A DNA stretch of 64,000 nucleotides from CAZHZT01 sp964537285 (GTDB lineage Bacteria > Bacteroidota > Bacteroidia > Chitinophagales > Saprospiraceae): contig CAZHZT010000003.1 of NCBI GenBank assembly GCA_964537285.1, positions 1-64,000 of the forward strand, written 5' to 3'. The notes below the pieces were generated by a model. It worked only from the letters and a program-made list of their open reading frames with translations, was not told the DNA's origin and searched no databases. Both the position numbers and the translations under genes were made by a program. Below, piece after piece: positions 7,970 through 16,530 of the stretch; the stretch's first letter is position 1; each line of letters starts with the position of its first letter.

Positions 7970-9455
7970 GAACCGCCTTCTTCTCCGTCGAGAAGTTAAT
8001 GCCTACCGCCACTTTTTTCTTCTCTGAATCCTGATAAGGCGCCAGGTAGCCTTTTTCGCGAATTTGCTGCAGCGCCGCGTCCGCGCTTCCGTCCAGCTTG
8101 AACTCAAATGCGTAAATGTAATGTTGATTCTCTACCAGTGCGTCACAACGGCCATGAGCCGTATGCACTTCTGATCGAATGTAGGTACCCAGCATAGAAA
8201 AGATCAGGTGGACGAGCGCATGGTAAAAGTGCTCGTTTTCCTTTTGCCAGAGATCGTAGGGAATGGAAGCGAAAAGGCTATTTATCGTAGCAATGACCGT
8301 TTCCATGTCATTCTTCCTCAGCGCTTTCAATACCCTGACTACAGGACTCAACGGGTCTACAGCAAGGTTGTCTTGATAGGCTTGCAACAGATATTGCTGC
8401 ATCGAAAAGCGCACCTCCTGATTGGGATACCGAAGGGTATACAAAAACAAATCCTTATCGTAATGGTCGATGGTGAGGTAACCGGTTTGGAACAGCAGAC
8501 TGGTGGGGTTTAAGGCTGAAATAATGAAGCTGTTCAACTGATTTTCTGAGACTTCCAAGTGCTCGATGTCGTAAAAATGGTGTTTCTTTAATTCCTTGAT
8601 CAAAAAGGTAGGCGTGCCTGTTTCGAACCAAAAGTTTTTGTATTGATAACCCTCTTTAAAAAAGCGCAAGAGGGAAAAGGGGTTGTATAATCGCTCCTCA
8701 CCTCCCCAGGAATAGCCATTATACCAGCTTCGCATCTTTTCCCGATCTATTGCTTTTAATTGTTCCGGGAAAAAATACTCGATCTCTTTTTCCGTAATGC
8801 CTAGTAAAGTATAGGCAAAGCGGCTGAGCGTTAGGTTTTCGAGATTGTTCAATTCCGAAAAGATGCTCACTTTTGAAAAAGCCGAAACCCCGGTAATAAA
8901 GACCAATTCGAGATAGGGATCGCTGTCTTTAATGACCGAATAGAAATTTTTCAGTGTTTCTCTATTGGCGTCGGCTTGTTCGATATCATCCAGATAATCA
9001 ATGATTGGCTTATCATATTCATCTACAAGCAGCACTACTTTTTGACCATACTTTTTATACGTTTTTTGAATAAGATCCTCCAGGGGGTTCAGGAATTTGC
9101 TCTCGTTCAGCTCGATCCCCAGGTGCTCTGCTTCCCTTTTCAAGCCAAAGGCAATGGCTTCTTTCAGCGGGTTATCCTTGTAGGAAAAGGTGGCAAACTT
9201 AAGATGAATCACTGGATGCTGCTCCTCCCAGGTCCATTGATCTTCAATCCACAAGCCTTTAAAGAGGGCCTTTTGACCACTGTACAGTTCTTTTATCGTG
9301 GAAAGCAGCAGGGATTTACCAAAGCGGCGTGGGCGGGAAAGGAAAAAGTAATCTCCGTTTTTCAATAGGTTAAAAATTTGCTTTGTTTTATCTATATAAA
9401 CAAAGCCCTCCTCGCGAATTTTGCGAAAATCTTGTATGCCGATTGGATATTTCAT
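7947..9455 (-). CDS. AAA-ATPase-like protein with C-terminal PD-(D/E)XK domain
   Basis: The N-terminal part matches the AAA-ATPase_like family (PF09820 type): a KYPIGIQDF start, a Walker A-like RPRRFGKS motif near residue 42 and Walker B VVLLVDEYD. The C-terminus has a PDDEXK_9-type nuclease-like motif (GRCDALVE followed by YAFEFKLDG). I start it at M (9455) because the frame upstream to 9590 is translation of the adjacent hairpin. Length is then about 502 residues. The family is abundant and multicopy in Bacteroidota; its role is unknown, with mobile or defence functions suspected. Confidence 0.85.
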   Translation of the reverse strand: MKYPIGIQDFRKIREEGFVYIDKTKQIFNLLKNGDYFFLSRPRRFGKSLLLSTIKELYSGQKALFKGLWIEDQWTWEEQHPVIHLKFATFSYKDNPLKEAIAFGLKREAEHLGIELNESKFLNPLEDLIQKTYKKYGQKVVLLVDEYDKPIIDYLDDIEQADANRETLKNFYSVIKDSDPYLELVFITGVSAFSKVSIFSELNNLENLTLSRFAYTLLGITEKEIEYFFPEQLKAIDREKMRSWYNGYSWGGEERLYNPFSLLRFFKEGYQYKNFWFETGTPTFLIKELKKHHFYDIEHLEVSENQLNSFIISALNPTSLLFQTGYLTIDHYDKDLFLYTLRYPNQEVRFSMQQYLLQAYQDNLAVDPLSPVVRVLKALRKNDMETVIATINSLFASIPYDLWQKENEHFYHALVHLIFSMLGTYIRSEVHTAHGRCDALVENQHYIYAFEFKLDGSADAALQQIREKGYLAPYQDSEKKKVAVGINFSTEKKAVQEYKVES

Positions 9456-9485
9456 AAACGTAAAGATACGAGCTTTTGAGGAAAA

Positions 9486-9628
9486 AGAGTGGAAAGTTTG
9501 TAAAGTGGAAAGTTGGTAAAGTAGAAAGTAAAAAGTATTGACAGTAAAAAGCCTTTGCAACCTGAGTTTGCAAAGGCTTTTTTCTGTCAATACTTTTTAC
9601 TTTCTCACTTTCAACTTTCTACTCTCTC
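9486..9628. repeat. Family B hairpin, copy 3
   Basis: Arms of GAAAGTT-type words pair around a different inner hairpin, AAGCCTTTGCAA paired with TTTGCAAAGGCTT. It separates two minus-strand genes. It borders the stop of the DUF1566 protein (9627) and reaches to 31 nt upstream of the AAA-ATPase-like start. Confidence 0.7.
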
Positions 9629-10790
9629 AAAAAGCCCGGACCGCACGCACACGGAGGCTGAGGTTCTTATTGACGATGCTCTGGCCTCCATCGTCGAAGT
9701 TCTGGAACCACGCATTGAAGTTATCGAACTCCGTAGAACTCCAGTAAAAATCCTGTTCAAATCCACCTAAATTATTAGGGTCAGACGGGCCTGTGTTAGA
9801 TCCATCACCATCAGAATCTGCCAAGTTTTCCCACATCAAATTCAGTTCTTCAGCTGATGGCAAAAACCAGTTGTTATAACTCCCCTGAGGAAGACTCGCT
9901 ACAGAAGCCGCATCTGTTGCTGTGATACAGCCAGATCCGTCCGTCAAAATAGCGGTAGTATTCGTGGCGCCATCTCCAATTTTTGCACCATCTCCAGAGG
10001 GAGGATCCGAGGTTACATTCAGGGCTCCCGTAATATCTGTACCAGAACAGCCCCATGGATGGGTGAAATCACCACTTAAATCAGAATCTGCAGGAGCAGC
10101 CACCAGGCCGGTGCAATCCGGCCCGCTATTATCTATATAAAAAATTAGTCTCCCTTCGTAGGTTAAGCCATATAAGTCTGCTTCTGAGACATTAGGATCT
10201 GACAGTAGATCACAAGGGGTTTCTCCAAGTAAGAGCCTTTGTTTCAAAGTAAGTATCGTTACCGTCTGAGTAGCTCCATCAACAGTAGTCAGTGTCAATG
10301 CTCCATCAGAGAAAGAAAGGTCCTCAATCCCGTTAAAGGCTACATTGGAAGTGTCGGAATAATTGGAAGTATCAGCGAGAGAAGCCACATTGGAAGTATC
10401 CGCAAAATAAGCATAAGGCACGCTTAGCAATTGCGTCGTCCCCATTAACGTGTAGCTATTTCCTGTGCCACTCAAATCCAACTCTACTTGTAGGTGATAT
10501 TCTCCTGTACTCCAGGGGATGGTATTGAATGTCCCGCTTTGAACCATTCCCGTTCCTATCTTCAGGTTCACCAAGCCGAAGGCATTCGTGCTTAGGTCAT
10601 GCGTCTCCTGATACACTTCCGTACCGGCCCCCTGGATAATCGTCATCCGAAGGCTTACGCTTTGGTTCGCCACCACCTCCCCTTGTGCATCCCGGATGAT
10701 GGTTTGGTATTGGAAGGATTGGGGCGCTTGGGCTTGGAGCGACAGGCCTGCTAATGTTATGATCAATAATGTTAGTAAGTTCTTTTTCAT
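9627..10790 (-). CDS. Secreted protein with C-terminal DUF1566 (Lcl-type) domain
   Basis: A signal peptide (residues 1-20, ending LQAQ) leads into a beta-rich module typical of Bacteroidota tail-fibre-like proteins (FQYQTIIRDAQGEVV, then SVPYAYFADTSN with short DTSN repeats near 125-150). The C-terminal 180 residues carry the DUF1566 signature WFLPSAEEL, YWSSTEF and a final LRVRAVRAF. These proteins are surface exposed with unknown ligand. Its 3' end abuts a family B hairpin. The neighbour at 10857-11543 is in the same orientation, so the two may be co-expressed. Confidence 0.8.
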   Translation of the reverse strand: MKKNLLTLLIITLAGLSLQAQAPQSFQYQTIIRDAQGEVVANQSVSLRMTIIQGAGTEVYQETHDLSTNAFGLVNLKIGTGMVQSGTFNTIPWSTGEYHLQVELDLSGTGNSYTLMGTTQLLSVPYAYFADTSNVASLADTSNYSDTSNVAFNGIEDLSFSDGALTLTTVDGATQTVTILTLKQRLLLGETPCDLLSDPNVSEADLYGLTYEGRLIFYIDNSGPDCTGLVAAPADSDLSGDFTHPWGCSGTDITGALNVTSDPPSGDGAKIGDGATNTTAILTDGSGCITATDAASVASLPQGSYNNWFLPSAEELNLMWENLADSDGDGSNTGPSDPNNLGGFEQDFYWSSTEFDNFNAWFQNFDDGGQSIVNKNLSLRVRAVRAF

Positions 10791-10797
10791 GGTGAAT

Positions 10798-10892
10798 CAG
10801 TTAGAAAGTTAAAAGTTTGTAAAGTTTATAAAGTTAAAAAAGCGGCGAAGCCGCAACTACTTTACACTTTTTACTTTCAACTTTACACTGTA
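10798..10892. repeat. Family B hairpin, copy 4, containing a gene end
   Basis: AAAGTT-word arms pair around GCGGCGAAGCCGC. The stop codon and the last dozen codons (SVKLKVKSVK) of the minus-strand anchor protein lie within the right arm. Confidence 0.75.
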
Positions 10893-11543
10893 TATTCCTA
10901 CCACCATCAAGGTAAATACACTCAGCCCAAACAAGAAAAAAGCCCATTGGCCCATCGTTGGAATGACAGCACTTCCCCTCAAATTGACAACGCACATGGA
11001 TTCATCCGTATCATCGTTTGAAATGGTCAGTGTACCACTGTAAGCTTGTTCGGCTGTAGGCGAAAATCTCAGGGTGAGCACTTCCTGCTGGCCCGGAGGA
11101 ATGGAGAAAGGCGGCGTTGGCCCATTTTCAATATTGAAAACCGCATCGCCTCCAAAGGTGAAGGACATAATATTGAGGCTCCCGGCTCCTTCGTTCTCGA
11201 TTACTAGCTGGCGATCGCTGCTTTGCCCAGGATCGACACCTACAAAGAAAAAGTCGCCTCCACAAGCCAAATCATTGGCTCCAACCAACAATTGAATCTC
11301 TGGAGGTGGCAAGGGCTGATTGAAGCCTTGCGTAAGTTGAGCATTCCCTTGGCTAAAGGTGGCAATTACGGATTCCCCTATGGTAAAACTCAGGGAGGCA
11401 CCACCGCCTTGGAAGAAACCACCTCCACTGCTGATTGCTTGTTGGCTGTGGAGTGGAAAGCTGGTGAACAATAAAAGGAATAGGATCATTATTCCTGGCA
11501 GCATCGAAGCCAGCAGACCTCGACCATCAAGATGTTTTTTCAT
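10857..11543 (-). CDS. Secreted choice-of-anchor D-like protein with IPTL-CTERM-like tail
   Basis: A hydrophobic signal (about residues 14-34) is followed by a short domain and then an ASH/choice-of-anchor D-like beta sandwich (about 82-190; GSLNIMSFTFGG, LTLRFSPTA, GTLTISNDD). The C-terminus has IPTMGQW (194-200), a hydrophobic helix (201-218) and a basic tail. This is the layout of IPTL-CTERM sorting signals, which exosortase-like enzymes process. The basic tail KLKVKSVK is encoded by a family B repeat. No exosortase gene is visible in the window. Confidence 0.75.
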   Translation of the reverse strand: MKKHLDGRGLLASMLPGIMILFLLLFTSFPLHSQQAISSGGGFFQGGGASLSFTIGESVIATFSQGNAQLTQGFNQPLPPPEIQLLVGANDLACGGDFFFVGVDPGQSSDRQLVIENEGAGSLNIMSFTFGGDAVFNIENGPTPPFSIPPGQQEVLTLRFSPTAEQAYSGTLTISNDDTDESMCVVNLRGSAVIPTMGQWAFFLFGLSVFTLMVVGIYSVKLKVKSVK

Positions 11544-11577
11544 GGAATATCTGTTTTGTTCGTTATAAATTAATTTT

Positions 11578-11689
11578 GGTTCTTTGACATAAATTGTGAT
11601 AAAATGGAGTTTAAAAAGGATAATCCCTTAAGCCACCAGGGCATTCAGATTTTATCCTTTTTAAACTCCACACAATTTGCCAAAGAACG
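11578..11689. mobile_element. Family A MITE-like element with exact 8-bp TSD
   Basis: This 112-bp hairpin has ends GTTCTTTGAC and GCCAAAGAAC and an exact flanking duplication TTAATTTT at 11570-11577 and 11690-11697. It lies between divergently transcribed genes, so it is not simply a terminator. Its inner arm differs from copies A1 and A3 (TTTAAAAAGGATAA instead of CTTCAAAATGATAA). Confidence 0.85.
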
Positions 11690-11934
11690 TTAATTTTTAA
11701 GCTCGTTTTGCTGCCTAAGACCGAGTATTTGGGAAAAATATGCCATAAAGATAGGAAAAAGTTTCCTTTTTAAAATTATTGGGTAATTTTGGCCTCCATT
11801 AATTTCCTCCCTACCTACTTTCCATAATTTTAACGTGCTTGCATTTTATATACTCCTAAATTTATCTACTTTTAAGCGTCAAAGTTGTTAAAAAAATAGT
11901 TCATTTCCCTCGGTAAGGGAGTTTTGTTTTGAGG

Positions 11935-11983
11935 GACACGCGTTTATTGATTTTTTCGAAGAAAAAATCAATAAACGCGTGTC
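11935..11983. repeat. Perfect hairpin, 22-nt arms
   Basis: Arms GACACGCGTTTATTGATTTTTT and its complement pair exactly around a CGAAG loop in the divergent spacer. Confidence 0.75.
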
Positions 11984-11991
11984 TTTTCAAA

Positions 11992-12173
11992 AGACTTGTT
12001 CGGTAGCTGCTGATGGAGCGTAATTGCCCAAATTTTATTTTAGACAAGGCGAAAAACGCAGGCATGACTTGTCCCGAACGCCTTCGGGAGCCATAGCTAC
12101 GTCGAGTATTTTCAACGTAGTATAAAATAAAATTTGGCAATTTAAGCCCATTAAGCAGCTGCAGAACAAGTCT
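11992..12173. mobile_element. MITE-like inverted repeat (family E)
   Basis: Left end AGACTTGTTCGGTAGCTGCT and right end (complement AGACTTGTTCTGCAGCTGCT) pair imperfectly over about 50 nt, enclosing unpaired DNA with no gene. A related half (GGCTTGTTCTACAGCTGCT) occurs at 52994-53012, so the sequence is repeated in the genome. It ends 30 nt before the M14 peptidase gene. Confidence 0.6.
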
Positions 12174-12203
12174 AAATAGAAAATTATCAAATAAAATTGA
12201 GTT

Positions 12204-13994
12204 ATGCCAAAAAAGATCTACCTGCAGGTGTTTATATGCCTGACAACCTTCTATTTAACAACAGCACAAAATCCAGCTTCCAGATTGCAGGACTTCAGTG
12301 CTTTCGTTACCCCTTTTGAAAAAAACGATAATTATTCGGCTACTTACTCCGAAACCATTGAATATTATCAAAACCTGGCTTCCAAGGATTCAAGAGTGGG
12401 CTTTTTCGAGTTCGGTGACACGGATAGTGGCCACCCTCTTCATATTGCCGTCCTTTCTAACGATAGTGATTTTGAACCGGCTTCTATTAAAGAAAAAGGC
12501 AAAGCAATCATTTTGATCAATAATGCTATACACCCGGGCGAGCCTTGTGGTGTAGATGCGTGCATGATGTTATTTAGAGATCTTCTGGAAGACAACGCCA
12601 AAAGTAAATGGCTGGAAGATGTGGTACTCGTGGTGATTCCTTTTTACAATATTGGAGGGGGCCTGAATAGAAGCGGCACCTCCCGAGCCAATCAGCTTGG
12701 GCCTGAAGCCCACGGCTTCCGGGGTAATGCCCAAAACCTGGACCTTAACCGGGACTTTATCAAATGCGACTCCCGAAATGCCCAAACATTTAATCAAATC
12801 TTTCAGCACTGGATGCCCGATGTATTCCTGGATACCCACACCTCAAACGGAGCAGATTATCAATATTCGATGTCATTGGTAGCCACACAACACAATAAAC
12901 TAGAAGGCCCTTTGGCTACTTATTTTACCTTTAAAATGCTTCCCAGGCTGTATTCCGGCATGGAAGCAGATGGTTGGGACATGACTCCTTACGTGAATGT
13001 GCGCAAAACTCCGGAGGATGGTATTATGGGTTTTTTCGACTCTCCACGCTACTCTTCAGGTTATGCCGCTCTTTTTAATACCTTTAGCTTTATGACCGAA
13101 GCGCATATGCTTAAACCTTTTAAAAACAGAGTACGTGGAACATATGCTTGCATCGAAAACATAACCCGCATCGTTGCAGAAGACAAAGCTGCCTTGCTAA
13201 GAGCACGCGCTGAGGCGATTGAAGGTATTAAAACAAAGAAAAATTTCTCCATCCAATGGGAACCCGCTTATGAAAAAGCGGAAATGATTACCTTTAAAGG
13301 ATATACTCCGCGCTACAAACCCAGCGAAATCACTGGCGAGGATCGTCTTTATTACGACAGAGAAGTTCCTTTTGAAAAGCCCGTCCCATACCTCAACAGC
13401 TACAAACCGACATTAAGGGTAGACAAGCCCGTTGCCTATATTATCCCACAGGCTTATCGCCAAGTCATCGAGCGCCTCCGCTGGAATAATGTGGAAATGC
13501 ACCAGCTTTCCAAGGATCAAAAATTTACGGTTGAGATGTACCGAATCAAGGATTACGAAACAACCAGCTCCCCCTATGAAGGCCATTATCTCCACTCAAA
13601 AGTAATAGTAGAAAAAGAGTTCCATGATTGGACGTTTCGCGAAGGAGATTATGTTGTTTACATGAATCAAGCGGCCAATAAATACATTCTCGAATGTCTT
13701 GAGCCTCAGGCTCCTGATTCCTACTTCGCATGGAATTTCTTTGATGGCATTCTAATGCAAAAGGAATATTTTTCCAGCTATGTATTTGAAGATTATGCCG
13801 TAGAATTTCTTAAGTCGCACCCTGAAGTCAAGGAAGCTTTAGAGGCAAAAAAGAAGGAAGATGCACGTTTTGCTAAAAATGCACGCGCTCAGCTGGATTT
13901 TGTGTACAAGCGTTCTCCTTATTACGAAATAACGCATATGCTATACCCTGTGGGCAGGCTCACAGTAGATCAACCTATGCAATTTATTAAATAG
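12204..13994 (+). CDS. Exported M14-family zinc carboxypeptidase-like protein
   Basis: A signal peptide (residues 1-21) precedes an M14 metallopeptidase domain. Zinc ligands are H110 and E113 (HPGE) and H212 (DTHTSNG); N178-R183 in the NLDLNRDF motif fits substrate carboxylate binding. The C-terminal 250 residues are a less conserved accessory region. Length is 596 residues. M14 enzymes remove C-terminal residues from peptides or trim peptidoglycan peptides; the substrate cannot be read here. The catalytic glutamate is not pinned down by eye. A degenerate repeat block follows the stop. Confidence 0.85.
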   Translation: MPKKIYLQVFICLTTFYLTTAQNPASRLQDFSAFVTPFEKNDNYSATYSETIEYYQNLASKDSRVGFFEFGDTDSGHPLHIAVLSNDSDFEPASIKEKGKAIILINNAIHPGEPCGVDACMMLFRDLLEDNAKSKWLEDVVLVVIPFYNIGGGLNRSGTSRANQLGPEAHGFRGNAQNLDLNRDFIKCDSRNAQTFNQIFQHWMPDVFLDTHTSNGADYQYSMSLVATQHNKLEGPLATYFTFKMLPRLYSGMEADGWDMTPYVNVRKTPEDGIMGFFDSPRYSSGYAALFNTFSFMTEAHMLKPFKNRVRGTYACIENITRIVAEDKAALLRARAEAIEGIKTKKNFSIQWEPAYEKAEMITFKGYTPRYKPSEITGEDRLYYDREVPFEKPVPYLNSYKPTLRVDKPVAYIIPQAYRQVIERLRWNNVEMHQLSKDQKFTVEMYRIKDYETTSSPYEGHYLHSKVIVEKEFHDWTFREGDYVVYMNQAANKYILECLEPQAPDSYFAWNFFDGILMQKEYFSSYVFEDYAVEFLKSHPEVKEALEAKKKEDARFAKNARAQLDFVYKRSPYYEITHMLYPVGRLTVDQPMQFIK

Positions 13995-13995
13995 C

Positions 13996-14104
13996 AGGCC
14001 GTAGCTGGTGGCCCGTAGGCCGTAGCCCGTAGGCGGTAGGCGGTGGCTACGGCCTACGGGCTAATCACTACCGCCTGTTGGCTACCGGCTACGGCCTACG
14101 GGCC
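13996..14104. repeat. Degenerate tandem and inverted repeat
   Basis: Variants of GCCCGTAGGCCGTAGC occur several times and also inverted (GGCTACGGCCTACGGGC), so the block can fold into alternative hairpins. It fills the gap between the M14 and symporter genes. Confidence 0.75.
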
Positions 14105-14127
14105 AAAAAAATTAAAAAACCATTTCC

Positions 14128-15495
14128 GTGTTACTGGGATTCATCATATTATACCTCCTGATTACTATAATTATCGGCCTATGGGCTTCCCGCCAGGTAA
14201 AAACTGCCAAGGATTTTGCAGTGGCGGGCAGGAGGCTTCCACTACTACTGGCAGCATCGGCTTTATTTGCTACCTGGTTTGGATCAGAAACCATCCTGGG
14301 CGCTTCATCGGAATTTGTAGACAACGGATTGTTAGGTGTGATCGAAGACCCTTTCGGTGCAGCACTGTGTTTGCTCTTAGTAGGGCTTTTTTATGCTCGT
14401 CCCTTGTACCGATTGAACCTTTTAACTTTTAATGATTATTTTCGCGATCGTTTCAGCCCAAAAGCGGAGCTGGTTTCTGCCATATTTATGGTTCCCTCTT
14501 ACTTCGGCTGGATCGCTGCACAATTGGTTGCTCTTGGCATTTTACTGCAAGCCCTTACGGGCGTTCCCATCGGAGCAGGAATATTAATTTGTACTATTGT
14601 CGTTTTAATTTATACGTACTCGGGAGGCATGTGGGCAGTTTCGATTACTGATTTCGTGCAGACCATCGTCATCATTGTAGGACTCATTGTGCTTGCTATA
14701 CAATTAATTCCACAAGCGGGTGGCCTGCAAAAAGTGATCGCCAGCCGCCCGGAGGGTTTTTTCCGGTTTTTCCCGGAAGGAAACGTTCACAGCATCATTC
14801 ATTATTTCGCAGCCTGGATTACCATTGGCCTGGGGTCCATTCCTCAACAAGATATTTTTCAACGGGTACAAGCCGCCAAAAATGAGCAAACGGCTGTGAA
14901 TGCTTCTGTTTTAAGCGCAATAATGTACCTCACCGTTGGTTTTTTACCATTATTAATTGGCTTGTCAGGCAAAATCCTCTATCCCGACCCGGGGCAGACA
15001 GACGCGCAAATGCTGATTCCGGAAATCATTTTGAAAAATGGCAGCTTTGCACTTCAAATCATGCTTTTTGGAGCTCTTCTTTCAGCTATATTAAGTACCA
15101 CAAGCGGAGCTATTTTAGCTCCTGCTACGGTTTTGGCCGAGAATATCATCAAGCCTCGTCTAAAAAATACGGATGGAAGAGATTTATTAAGTATAATGCG
15201 CTTCTCAGTGGTTATTGTTGCCGTAATCTCTGCGATCCTGGCAATGATGAGCTCTGATATTTATGAGTTGGTAGGCACATCCTCTGCTTTGAGTCTGGTG
15301 TCTCTTTTCGTACCTTTAACGGCAGGTCTTTACTGGAAAAAAGCGAATAACATGGGAGCTTTACTAGCAATGAGTTTTGGAATGGCGGCTTGGCTCTATT
15401 TTGAGTTTTTTCCTACGGAAATTCCTAGTCTGATTTATGGCTTATTAGCTAGTATCTTAGGAATTGCCATCGGCAGCCAATTCAAAAGCACTTGA
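14128..15495 (+). CDS. Sodium:solute symporter family (SSS) transporter
   Basis: The 455-residue protein has about 12-13 hydrophobic helices and SSS-family motifs, including FAVAGRRLP near the start, GSETILGASSEF, and YTYSGGMWAVSITDFVQ in the middle. It would import an unidentified organic solute with sodium. The start is GTG at 14128, 23 nt after the repeat block. The gene is downstream of the M14 peptidase, so peptide or amino-acid uptake is possible but not shown. Confidence 0.88.
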   Translation: MLLGFIILYLLITIIIGLWASRQVKTAKDFAVAGRRLPLLLAASALFATWFGSETILGASSEFVDNGLLGVIEDPFGAALCLLLVGLFYARPLYRLNLLTFNDYFRDRFSPKAELVSAIFMVPSYFGWIAAQLVALGILLQALTGVPIGAGILICTIVVLIYTYSGGMWAVSITDFVQTIVIIVGLIVLAIQLIPQAGGLQKVIASRPEGFFRFFPEGNVHSIIHYFAAWITIGLGSIPQQDIFQRVQAAKNEQTAVNASVLSAIMYLTVGFLPLLIGLSGKILYPDPGQTDAQMLIPEIILKNGSFALQIMLFGALLSAILSTTSGAILAPATVLAENIIKPRLKNTDGRDLLSIMRFSVVIVAVISAILAMMSSDIYELVGTSSALSLVSLFVPLTAGLYWKKANNMGALLAMSFGMAAWLYFEFFPTEIPSLIYGLLASILGIAIGSQFKST

Positions 15496-15508
15496 CAAAA
15501 TCTACTTT

Positions 15509-15619
15509 CCTTCTTTGACAAATTGTGTGGAACTTCGAAATGATAACCCTTGAATGCCCTTGTGATTGAAAGGGTTATCATTTTGAAGCTCCATTTTCCA
15601 CAATTTATGTCAAAGAACT
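15509..15619. mobile_element. Family A MITE-like element
   Basis: This 111-bp hairpin has ends CTTCTTTGAC and GTCAAAGAAC. Flanks TCTACTTT and TTAACTTT match at 6 of 8 positions, consistent with an older, decayed target duplication. It lies between the symporter and the DUF6090 gene. Confidence 0.8.
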
Positions 15620-15640
15620 TTAACTTTAAACATATACTTT

Positions 15641-16321
15641 ATGAAAATCAAAAGCCTGGGCTCTATCATTATTGAAATTGTAATAATTACCATTGGTGTC
15701 ACCATTTCTTTTTCCCTTAACGAATGGAAAGAAGCCCGTAATAATAAAAAGCATTACAAAGAATATCTAACTCAGCTTCAATATGACCTGGCAGTCGATT
15801 CTCTTCAAATAGCAAAAGACATCATTTCTTATCAAAAAAAGATAAAGGGGGCTGCCAATTTACTCAGCCATGAAAAAGTTTCTAAAGAAGAACTCCCAAA
15901 ATCAGGAAACTCTATCGGCCTTCTACTGGGCCGTACTGTCTTCTTGCCCAATGATAATACCTACCGAATTCTACAGAGCACAGGCAGCTTTGTCGTATTT
16001 CCTGATAAGGAACTCGTCAAAGAAATAGTCCAGTTATATCAACATGATTACCCTTTTATTGACATTGCAACGGAAACCGTCAAACATTGCCAGGATTTTC
16101 AGCTCTCGCCCGTCCTGCATCAGAAAACGTATTTTTCAGATTATTTTAATAATTTTCAGGAAGTTAAAACCGATTTAAAAAAACTACTAAAAAATAATGA
16201 GTTCCAAAACGCAATCTATCTCTTTCAAAGTGCTGCTAATGCCCTGGTGGTTTCCTATCAGGATGCTCTTGAAAGCATAAGAAACCTTCAGGAACGCATA
16301 AAAATGGAAAAAAGGATGTAA
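15641..16321 (+). CDS. Membrane-anchored DUF6090-like protein
   Basis: An N-terminal hydrophobic helix (about residues 6-26, IIIEIVIITIGVTISFSLNEW) anchors a mostly helical 200-residue soluble part. This pattern, including the NEWKE motif after the helix, fits the DUF6090 family common in Bacteroidota. Function is unknown. It starts 21 nt after a family A element. Confidence 0.65.
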   Translation: MKIKSLGSIIIEIVIITIGVTISFSLNEWKEARNNKKHYKEYLTQLQYDLAVDSLQIAKDIISYQKKIKGAANLLSHEKVSKEELPKSGNSIGLLLGRTVFLPNDNTYRILQSTGSFVVFPDKELVKEIVQLYQHDYPFIDIATETVKHCQDFQLSPVLHQKTYFSDYFNNFQEVKTDLKKLLKNNEFQNAIYLFQSAANALVVSYQDALESIRNLQERIKMEKRM

Positions 16322-16366
16322 ACGCTCGCAAGGATTTACAACCCGCTCGCGAGGATTTGCAATCCG
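16322..16366. repeat. GCTCGC...GGATT direct repeats
   Basis: Two imperfect direct copies of GCTCGCGAGGATTTGCAATCC follow the DUF6090 stop. Confidence 0.5.
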
Positions 16367-16466
16367 AGCTCACGACTAATTGACATAAAGCCCTCTTTAA
16401 TCCGCCAAAATGGCACACCCCAGCCCTAAATTTCCCTATTGGCCGAGAAATTGATATTAATGTATA

Positions 16467-16495
16467 AAAAGTTCCACACAATTTGTCAAAGAACT
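16467..16495. repeat. Right-end fragment of family A
   Basis: Only the right terminal part (GTTCCACACAATTTGTCAAAGAAC) remains, 35 nt upstream of clpB. The missing half implies deletion after insertion. Confidence 0.65.
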
Positions 16496-16530
16496 AAAGT
16501 TAATAAGCTAAACGACCATAAATCAAAAAT

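Larger units (their letters stand above)
11690..12203. other. Gene-free divergent spacer
   Basis: No gene is visible. It holds a conserved-looking motif near 11725-11767 that also occurs at 7027-7065, a 49-bp hairpin (11935-11983) and a MITE-like inverted repeat (11992-12173). The minus-strand frame across 11901-12140 is repeat translated. Confidence 0.7.

Noticed and set aside
11901..12140. 79-codon minus-strand frame in the divergent spacer
   Set aside because: It covers a hairpin and a MITE-like repeat and has no protein-like features.
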